In this document: positions 1 through 5,185 of the stretch, one piece after another
How positions within the stretch are numbered: position 1 is the stretch's first letter
Layout of the letters: each line of letters opens with the position of its first letter
DNA from: Anaerolineae bacterium
GTDB taxonomy: Bacteria > Chloroflexota > Anaerolineae > SpSt-313
DNA: 5,185 bases
Direction: 5' to 3'
NCBI GenBank assembly: GCA_023511475.1
Contig: JAIMBM010000269.1
Span: forward strand, 1 to 5,185
Program-made: the position numbers and the translations under genes
The notes under the pieces: generated by a model
Seen by the model: only the letters and a program-made list of their open reading frames with translations
The model's database searches: none
Told to the model about the DNA's origin: nothing

Positions 1-379
1 CGCCCTAGGTGATCGAACACGAGGGCCTCGGGCGCGTGAGCGGGGCGGAAGGGACGGGCTCACCGGGATTCCGCGCGCTGCTGCGTCTCCTCGAGCGGCG
101 CGAGGACTGCTGGGTGAAGATCTCGAGCTTCTACCGGCTCTCCGACTCCGGTCCGCCGGACTACGCCGACATGAAGCCGCTCGCGCAGGCGCTCGTCGCC
201 GCGCGGCCCGACCGCTGCCTGTGGTCAGCAACTGGCCGCATCCGGTGTGGCACGGGCCGATGCCGAACGACGGTGCGCTTCTCGACCTCTTCTGCGAGTG
301 GGTGCCCGACGAGGCGGTGCGGGAGCAAATCCTCGTCGCGAATCCCGCGCGCCTCTACGGCTTCGCCGAAAAGACGTGA
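1..379 (+). pseudogene. Amidohydrolase_2 (2-pyrone-4,6-dicarboxylate lactonase-like) 3' end, frameshifted
   Basis: This is the C-terminal part of a metal-type TIM-barrel hydrolase of the amidohydrolase_2 family, whose members open lactones or hydrolyse related small carboxylates in the cytoplasm. From 9 to 224 one frame reads a barrel segment with SPGFRALLRLL, CWVKISSFYRLS and a proline-aspartate-rich stretch ending in ARPDRCLW. The match then jumps to another frame from 227 to the TGA at 377-379, reading SNWPHPVW, the WVPDEAVREQIL helix and the usual C-terminal NPARLYGF. Only two bases separate the TGG codon at 222-224 from the AGC at 227, where the family has a glycine codon (WG-S/T-D/N-WPHP), so one base is missing. 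A TAG at 6-8 also interrupts the frame just upstream of VIEH, in what should be the middle of the domain. The 5' end lies outside the window. The breaks may be real decay or sequencing error. The family call is firm; the exact substrate is not known. Confidence 0.85.
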
Positions 380-391
380 GCGCGCGAGCTC

Positions 392-2227
392 GTGCGCTCG
401 CCGGATGGAGCGTATTCCCGCTCTCCCGTAACGTATGAGCCCTTACCGCGCGCCGCGCTGGCTGCCCGGGGCAAGATAATCGATTGGACGACCGTCGACC
501 GCTACGAGGAAGAGGTTGGTACCCAGCACCAGTTCGCCGCTGTCAGCCCGTTTGGCCATTCCGACGACGATCGTCCCGAGAGCCCCAGCTTTTCCCGTTG
601 GGTGAGCGATCCAGAAGATATTGCCTGGCACGGACAGGCCGTGACAGCTCTGGACGCTCTGCGCACGGCCGGTTTGGCCAAGGCGGCTGCACAGATCCAC
701 GGCTTGGACCCGAAGGCGGTGGACGCGCCACTCGCCGCAGCTTGGACCACCGAGCCCGACAATGCCTGGGATCATTATTTTGAGCACGTGTTCGAGTATC
801 CCGAGGTCGAGGCACGCTATCTCGCTCCTGACGGGCAGCCGACGATCCTCTCGCGGGCCTGGCATCAGGCACTGATTGGGCTCAACTCCGACGCCTCTGG
901 CTGGGTTCCCTGGGCGCCGCGCACGCGGCATCGTATGGTGGCGCTTCACACGGCGCAAGCCCTCGCACAGGAGGTGATCGCACGCTTCGCCTGGCAGGTG
1001 GCACAAAGAGCAGCATGTCCCCCTCGGGCGGAAGGAGGGTGCGTGCTGGCGCTCAACGCCGCGCCAGCACGGACGGCCGAGTTGGCTATCGCCACGGCGC
1101 AGCCCATGGCCCTGGCAGAGCCCGACGGTGCGCCCATTCCTACGGCCACCCTGCTGCAAGGAGGCCAGTGGGTGGCGCGTGCGCGGGTGGCGCTGCCATC
1201 CTATGGCTACAAGGTGCTGGGTCTCGTGCCCACCAACAGCGTGGAAAGGTGGCAGTGGCGGCAGGGTCACGCCATCGAGTTTTCTGGTCGGCGTGCTACG
1301 CTGGAGAATGGCTTGCTCACGATCGCTCAGGGCGAGCAGGCAGTCACTGTTTCCGTGGCTCCCTTTGCCCTAGCCGATCCCGCCGGCTTGGCCCCTCAAG
1401 AGACGGTGGTGCCAGATTGGCACGGCGCCCAATGCCGCGTCCGGCGCACCAGCCTAGGCGAGGACCTGGAGATCCTGGCCGAAGTGGCATGGACGGTCTG
1501 GCTGCGCGTGGTGATCGGCCTGCGCCACGATCGGGTCGACCTGGCAGCGGATCTGTTCTTCGATGCCCCACGCACCGTCGGCCGGCGCCGCTTCGATCCA
1601 GAGGGCGTAGTGCTCCAGCTAACCGGCCGGCCCGGCTCCGCCTACTATGACATACCCTTTGCCACAATCCGTCACTGCGGCATGGAGCCCGCGTTCGTCG
1701 CCGTGCAGCGCTTTGCAGCCTTGCTCCCCGATGACCCTGACGGGCCAGCCTTCGGTCTGATCGCGCTGAGCGGCAACCAATCGTTCAAGGTGGCGGGTCG
1801 CGCCGGGATCATCGGCGTCGGCCTGGGCGCCTCTAAGCAAGCGCGCCCTGCTGTCCGTCCAGCATGTGTGCTCGCCGGCGATGGCACCGCGCAGCACACG
1901 GTTGTACCGGCGCCCGATCCGCTGTGCGGGGAGTCACGGCACCGGTTTGCAGTGGTCTTCGGTAGCCCGGTCCAGGTCGCCCTCGCTGCGTACAAGTTGC
2001 GCACTGGGGTGCCCCTGGTACGTGTGGAGCCCGGCCGCGGCGACTGGCCAGGGGAGCAGAGCCTGTTCACGATCGCGCCCGACACCGCCCGCGTCATCGC
2101 GTTCCGGACCGCTCGGGAAGGTGTAGAGGTCGCCCTCAACGACCTGAGCGGGCAGGCAGCAGTGGTCTCTTGCCAGGGACGAAGTGTGCACATGGCGGCC
2201 TACGGCCTGGCGACAGTGCGCCTGTAG
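392..2227 (+). CDS. GH38 alpha-mannosidase-like protein, C-terminal half only (5'-truncated)
   Basis: The 611-codon frame resembles the part of GH38 glycosidases that follows the catalytic barrel. Residues about 65-205 look like the helical region (RWVSDPEDIAWHGQAVTALD; LNSDASGWVPW at 165-174). Residues 217-278 fit the first beta-domain (VLALN, a DGAPIP turn, then LPSYGYKVLGL). Residues 302-311 give the family-like ATLENGLLTI. Residues 419-470 give YDIPFATI, an aromatic-rich segment and FGLIALSGNQSFKVAG, as in the large beta-sandwich. What is missing is the N-terminal domain carrying the nucleophile aspartate and most of the zinc ligands, so this product should not be an active mannosidase. 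The GTG at 392 is the first possible start after the amidohydrolase TGA in the same frame. No good ribosome-binding site precedes it, and the first 15-30 residues show no family resemblance. It is therefore probably a remnant of a roughly 900-1000-residue enzyme, or the result of a wrong join. Family assignment is by remembered motifs only. Confidence 0.62.
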   Translation: MRSPDGAYSRSPVTYEPLPRAALAARGKIIDWTTVDRYEEEVGTQHQFAAVSPFGHSDDDRPESPSFSRWVSDPEDIAWHGQAVTALDALRTAGLAKAAAQIHGLDPKAVDAPLAAAWTTEPDNAWDHYFEHVFEYPEVEARYLAPDGQPTILSRAWHQALIGLNSDASGWVPWAPRTRHRMVALHTAQALAQEVIARFAWQVAQRAACPPRAEGGCVLALNAAPARTAELAIATAQPMALAEPDGAPIPTATLLQGGQWVARARVALPSYGYKVLGLVPTNSVERWQWRQGHAIEFSGRRATLENGLLTIAQGEQAVTVSVAPFALADPAGLAPQETVVPDWHGAQCRVRRTSLGEDLEILAEVAWTVWLRVVIGLRHDRVDLAADLFFDAPRTVGRRRFDPEGVVLQLTGRPGSAYYDIPFATIRHCGMEPAFVAVQRFAALLPDDPDGPAFGLIALSGNQSFKVAGRAGIIGVGLGASKQARPAVRPACVLAGDGTAQHTVVPAPDPLCGESRHRFAVVFGSPVQVALAAYKLRTGVPLVRVEPGRGDWPGEQSLFTIAPDTARVIAFRTAREGVEVALNDLSGQAAVVSCQGRSVHMAAYGLATVRL

Positions 2228-2637
2228 GCACAGAGCATTTGGTGGTGTTCCGCAGGGGGCGGCCAGAGGGTCTGAAGAGTGGGAACTGGCAGGCCCTCGC
2301 GCGTTTGAGACGGTAGCGGTCCGCTGTATCGTCACCGAGACATCGCCCCACAGAGCCACATGACACTGACTCAGACGTCGTGTTCAATCCTGTATCGCCA
2401 TTGGGCGTCGCGTACAGTGGGCAGGACTCCGCGCCGCCCGTTTGCCCAAAGCGGAGGATCGCCGATAATGGGGGTGTTGCTTCGCAGTGGTCGTGACGGA
2501 TGTTTCGACGTAGGGTCGGGATGCGCCATCCCCTGCCCCACTCTTGGTTTACGGACGGAAAGGTGTCTGTTTTCGCCCCACACGGGCCCCGAAGCAGGGT
2601 GGAAGATGCCGGCGCCCCATCCCCGTGTCTCCGCCCT
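2228..2637. other. Intergenic region, no convincing gene
   Basis: This 410-nt stretch lies between the mannosidase-like stop and the transposase stop, so two convergent genes end here. Short open frames exist on both strands, but their translations are rich in Arg, Pro, Ser and Cys and resemble no protein family I know. The only clear structure is a small hairpin at 2518-2532. The left end of the insertion sequence should fall somewhere in this region, probably close to 2638, but I could not define it. Confidence 0.6.
2518..2532. other. Short perfect hairpin between convergent genes
   Basis: GGGATG and CATCCC form a perfect 6-bp stem with the 3-nt loop CGC. Flanking GGG (2513-2515) and CCC (2536-2538) could add an imperfect outer stem. 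It sits about 290 nt after the mannosidase-like gene and 106 nt before the transposase stop. No T-run follows on the plus strand (CACTCTTGG) and no A-run precedes it, so it is not a standard intrinsic terminator. A role in stopping convergent transcription is possible but unproven. Confidence 0.3.
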
Positions 2638-3714
2638 CTAAGCAGCTCTTAATAAGTACCTTGCACTTTTGAGCGTCGCCGCTTGGGCCGCGCGCGTTAC
2701 TTCGCTGTTGGTCAACCGCAGCGCGCCCTCACAGGTGAACGCTGCGAAGTAGCGACGGATAGCCTCGTCGAGTTCGGCCAACACCCTGAAAGAGCGGTTG
2801 GCGGCAATGTGGCCCTTCAGGGCGTGCCACACCTTTTCGACGGGATTGAGGCGATGACCGGTATAGGTTGGCAGATACACGAGCTCCAAACGTGGGTGGA
2901 GCGACAGCCACTGCTTCACCGCCTTGCTGGTGTGGATGCCGGCATTGTCCACAATCACGTAGATCGGGCCAGCAGGATAGGCGGTCAGCAGGCTCGACAG
3001 CAGAGCAATGAACTCGGCACTGCGCTTGCGGTCGGTCAACTGGTAGAACCACTCGCCCGTACGCAGGTTGAGAGCACCGAACAGGCCACGCTTGTGGTTC
3101 TGGCCGGGCGTCACGATGCGCAACTGCTGCCTGACCCGCTGCCACATTGCCCGCAGCACGGGCAGCAGATGCACGTCGCATTCGTCTTCCGCCAGGATGG
3201 TCGCTTGCGGGTTGGCCAGCGCCTCGGCCAGCTTGGCCCGTTTCTCATCGGCCCGTGGGTCCTGCCGCCGCGGCAGCACCAGCTTGGGACGCGTCCAACG
3301 AAAGCCCGCCCGCTTCAGTGCCCGGCGCACGGCAGCGGCCCTCGCCTGGATGCGAAAACGCTCGCGCAGATGCCAGACCAGCAGCGCCACCGTCCAGCAA
3401 GGTTGCAGGTAGCCGCAGTTCGGCGGCGAGTGGCCAGCTTGGGCCTGCACGATGGCAGCCAGGTGCTTCTCGCGCGGCGGTCGGCCGCTGCGCGGCGCAT
3501 CGTACAGCCCCGCGAGCCCGCGATCACGGTAGGCCTTCAACCAGTAGCGAACCGTCGCCGTGTCGTAGCCCATCAACTCGCCGATCTTTGGCGGAGAGTA
3601 GCCCTGCATCGACAACAGGACAAAGTGTGCGCGTTCCGATACTCGCCCCACCGCTCGGCGAGCCAGTTGGCGGAGTTGTCTAACCTGAGTATCATCTCGT
3701 CTTGTGCGGAGCAT
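2638..3714 (-). CDS. IS630-family DDE transposase
   Basis: The 358-residue protein is a transposase of the IS630/Tc1-mariner group, which cuts and pastes its element into TA dinucleotides. Residues about 12-65 form the N-terminal helix-turn-helix region (KIGELMGYDTATVRYWLKAY), followed by the family's typical linker ending in PRSGRPP (74-80). A second DNA-binding segment spans about 100-145 (RERFRIQ...RRALKRAGFRW). The catalytic triad can be read directly: D177 in LAEDECDVHLLP, D256 in YVIVDNAGIHTS and E293 in HRLNPVEKVWHALK, with 36 residues between the last two. The length is normal for a single-frame IS630 transposase, and no stop or frameshift interrupts it, so it looks intact. The ATG at 3712-3714 is preceded by a weak AGAAAG, a poor ribosome-binding site and common for transposases. 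It points against all neighbouring genes. Confidence in the family is very high; the exact IS name is not known. Confidence 0.95.
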   Translation of the reverse strand: MLRTRRDDTQVRQLRQLARRAVGRVSERAHFVLLSMQGYSPPKIGELMGYDTATVRYWLKAYRDRGLAGLYDAPRSGRPPREKHLAAIVQAQAGHSPPNCGYLQPCWTVALLVWHLRERFRIQARAAAVRRALKRAGFRWTRPKLVLPRRQDPRADEKRAKLAEALANPQATILAEDECDVHLLPVLRAMWQRVRQQLRIVTPGQNHKRGLFGALNLRTGEWFYQLTDRKRSAEFIALLSSLLTAYPAGPIYVIVDNAGIHTSKAVKQWLSLHPRLELVYLPTYTGHRLNPVEKVWHALKGHIAANRSFRVLAELDEAIRRYFAAFTCEGALRLTNSEVTRAAQAATLKSARYLLRAA

Positions 3715-4048
3715 AGCGGGCTTTCTAGTTGAGAGTGGTGTCCGACTAGTTTACCCGCTAGCTCCGCTTTTTCTAAATACGCTAGGAACTTCTGACCACT
3801 TACTTAGGTCGCAGATCCGACGTTGAGGCGGTTAACACGGAATCGGCATGGAGAACCGCCCAGTCGTGCGCGTCCACGCACACGAGTAAGGTTGCACGGT
3901 CGTCAGGTACGGCGGCTACATAACAGGAACCGAAGAGGATCGCTCCGCAGGATAGTGCACTTTCCAGAGCGGGAGGTGCGTTCCGGCACGTGTTCCCCGG
4001 GCACTCTTTCACCGTGCTGCGGTTAGAGGCAGGCACAGAGGGGCTAGT
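3715..4048. other. Intergenic region between divergent transposase and glycyl radical enzyme genes
   Basis: This 334-nt stretch is the shared upstream region of two divergently transcribed genes. Its transposase-proximal part (about 3715-3780) is visibly more AT-rich than the genes on either side and probably contains the end of the insertion sequence, with CTAG at 3725-3728 and 3746-3749 as possible TA target contexts. The remainder should hold the promoter of the glycyl radical enzyme gene, but no good -35/-10 pair or clear operator palindrome stands out. A 99-codon frame on the minus strand (3800-4099) runs across the start of the next gene and is not accepted as a gene. Confidence 0.6.
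4037..4043 (+). promoter_or_regulatory. Shine-Dalgarno sequence for the glycyl radical enzyme
   Basis: AGAGGGG lies 5 nt before the ATG at 4049 and is purine-rich enough to pair with the 16S rRNA 3' end. It decides the start: the open frame continues some way upstream without a stop, but no better start-plus-ribosome-site combination is seen there. The N-terminus produced (MNQRLEEMKDRVREGY) fits the usual beginning of these enzymes. Confidence 0.65.
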
Positions 4049-5185
4049 ATGAACCAGCGATTGGAGGAGATGAAAGATCGCGTGCGAGAGGGATATCACC
4101 GCCGATGGCGACAGGACGTGGTGCCGGACGTGCTCGCAGAATGCGAGGCGGAGAACCTGTCTTGGCCGCGGCGTGCGGCCCGGCTCACGCGCCGCATGTG
4201 TGAGGCGGAGGAACCGGTAATCCTGCCCGACGAGCGCATCGTGTTCACCCGCACTGTGCGTTCGGTGCCGCCGGTCTACTCGCCCGACGCGTGGGCTGAG
4301 CTAACGCGGGGCTACACCCTCCACGAGTTTGGGCCCATCTCGAACATCTGTGCAGACTGGGGTATGGTGCTATCCCAGGGCCTCCTCGGGCGGAGGCAGA
4401 TTGCTCTCGCGACACGGGAGCGCCTGACTGGAGATCCCGAGGCTATCGAGTTTCTCGATTCTGCCGTGGAAACTATCGACGCAGTACTCTGCCTCGCCCA
4501 ACGCTACGCTCTGGCTGCGCACCAGCAAGGACGCGAAGACGTCGCCGAAACGCTGAGCCGCGTGCCGGCACATCCCCCGCGGACCTTCCGCGAGGCCCTT
4601 CAGTCGCTGCGACTGTTGCACGCAGTGGTGTGGCTCAGCGGGCATTACCATGTTGGCCTAGGCCGGTTCGACCAGTACCTCTGGCCATACCTGCGGGCGG
4701 ACCTCGAGGCCGGACGAGAGACGCTCCATAGCGCCGAAGAGTTGTTGGCGGAATTCTTCATTGCGCTGAACAAAGACTCCGACCTGTACCCAGGGGTCCA
4801 GCAGGGCGACAACGGCCAGAGCCTGACTGTTGGCGGGGTCAAGCCGGACGGGTCCGATGGGGTGAATGAGCTCACGCGCATGGTGCTGCGCGTGGCCCTC
4901 GAAACGAGCTTGATCGACCCAAAGATCAACCTCCGCATCTCTAAAGACACCGATCTGGAGTTGTTGTGTCTCGCCACCGAGCTGACCCGCAAGGGCTTGG
5001 GCTTCCCGCAGTATTCAAATGATGCGGTGGTGATTCCCGCGCTGGTGGCTCATGGCTATGGCCTGCAGGATGCCCGTGACTATACGGTGGCCGCATGCTG
5101 GGAGTTCATCATCCCGGGCAAGGGCATGGAGGTAGTAAACATCGGGGCCGTGTCGTTCCCGGCAGCGGTGGACACGGGCATCCGC
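4049..5185 (+). CDS. Glycyl radical enzyme, pyruvate formate-lyase family, 5' part
   Basis: The first 379 codons of a protein that normally has about 750-850 residues; the 3' end is beyond the window. Such enzymes are cytoplasmic and oxygen-sensitive. A radical-SAM activase places a radical on a C-terminal glycine, which passes it to an active-site cysteine that attacks the substrate. PFL-domain signatures appear in order: helical N-terminus with CADWGMVLSQGLLGRR (101-116), FREALQSLRLLH (180-191), VGLGRFDQYLWPYL (202-215), GDNGQSLTVGGVKPDG (253-268), NELTRMVLRVALE (273-285), NLRISKDTDLELL (294-306), GLGFPQYSNDAVVIPALV (316-333). The thiyl cysteine is C350 in YTVAACWEFIIPG, with E352 two residues on. 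This C-x-E spacing is shared by the eliminase-type enzymes (choline, diol, hydroxyproline and isethionate types, usually CVE), whereas pyruvate formate-lyase has two adjacent cysteines. A dehydratase, lyase or decarboxylase on an unknown substrate is therefore more likely than pyruvate formate-lyase. The glycine-radical motif and any activase would be downstream and cannot be checked here. Confidence 0.92.
   Translation, partial: MNQRLEEMKDRVREGYHRRWRQDVVPDVLAECEAENLSWPRRAARLTRRMCEAEEPVILPDERIVFTRTVRSVPPVYSPDAWAELTRGYTLHEFGPISNICADWGMVLSQGLLGRRQIALATRERLTGDPEAIEFLDSAVETIDAVLCLAQRYALAAHQQGREDVAETLSRVPAHPPRTFREALQSLRLLHAVVWLSGHYHVGLGRFDQYLWPYLRADLEAGRETLHSAEELLAEFFIALNKDSDLYPGVQQGDNGQSLTVGGVKPDGSDGVNELTRMVLRVALETSLIDPKINLRISKDTDLELLCLATELTRKGLGFPQYSNDAVVIPALVAHGYGLQDARDYTVAACWEFIIPGKGMEVVNIGAVSFPAAVDTGIR

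Noticed and set aside
443..1270. 275-codon minus-strand open frame inside the mannosidase-like gene
   Set aside because: Its composition is that of an antisense shadow in GC-rich DNA (Arg, His, Gly and Cys rich), while the plus-strand frame shows GH38-like motifs.
2360..2641. 93-codon plus-strand open frame in the intergenic region
   Set aside because: The composition is Arg/Ser/Cys/Pro rich, no ribosome-binding site is evident, and there is no recognisable family; it runs across the hairpin and ends at the transposase stop.
2683..3732. 349-codon plus-strand open frame across the transposase
   Set aside because: It lies antisense to a transposase with a complete DDE triad and shows no domain; it is a shadow frame.
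2538..3738. Pair AGAGTGG / CCACTCT as terminal inverted repeats of the insertion sequence
   Set aside because: The match is only 7-8 bases, the flanking bases do not continue it, and TA does not flank both sides; expected by chance at this length.
3891..3930. TTGCAC followed by TACATA as a sigma-70 type promoter for the glycyl radical enzyme
   Set aside because: Each box matches its consensus at only about three of six positions and the gene starts more than 110 nt downstream; too weak to annotate.
3800..4099. 99-codon minus-strand open frame overlapping the glycyl radical enzyme start, with a stretch reading VDAHDWAVLHADSVLT
   Set aside because: It overlaps the well-supported start of the next gene on the opposite strand, has no ribosome-binding site I can recognise and matches no family I know. 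The passable stretch may be chance or a gene remnant.
4049..5185. Calling the glycyl radical enzyme pyruvate formate-lyase (pflB)
   Set aside because: The active-site loop has one cysteine followed by Trp-Glu and not the adjacent Cys-Cys pair of pyruvate formate-lyase.

Overview
The window is GC-rich (roughly 60-70 %) bacterial DNA. It holds four recognisable protein-coding pieces and no RNA gene, CRISPR array or long repeat that I can see. The mixture suggests an environmental or metagenome-derived anaerobe or facultative anaerobe that degrades carbohydrates and small organic acids. The pieces are the end of an amidohydrolase, half of an alpha-mannosidase-like protein, an IS630-type transposase and the front of a glycyl radical enzyme. 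I cannot place it in a phylum from sequence alone; Chloroflexota-like or Planctomycetota-like bacteria would fit, but that is a guess.

Layout. 1-379 (+): 3' end of an amidohydrolase_2 / 2-pyrone-4,6-dicarboxylate lactonase-like gene, broken by an apparent one-base deletion near 225 and by an in-frame TAG at 6-8. 392-2227 (+): a 611-codon open frame whose second half matches the C-terminal beta-sandwich domains of GH38-type alpha-mannosidases, but the N-terminal catalytic domain is absent. It starts abruptly 12 nt after the amidohydrolase stop, which suggests a deletion, rearrangement or assembly join. 2228-2637: about 410 nt with no convincing gene. 2638-3714 (-): an apparently intact IS630-family DDE transposase. 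3715-4048: about 330 nt of intergenic DNA containing the transposase leader and the Shine-Dalgarno sequence of the next gene. 4049-5185 (+): the first 379 codons of a glycyl radical enzyme (pyruvate formate-lyase family) that runs off the window. It includes the thiyl-radical cysteine in an unusual Cys-Trp-Glu context.

How the parts relate. The amidohydrolase, mannosidase-like and glycyl radical genes point the same way and could belong to a catabolic neighbourhood. However, two are damaged or truncated, and the transposase with its flanks separates the third, so a working operon is not supported. The most interesting item is the glycyl radical enzyme: its active-site spacing resembles the C-x-E eliminase-type enzymes rather than true pyruvate formate-lyase, and its substrate is unknown. 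I found no evidence in this window for a wholly new multi-gene system.
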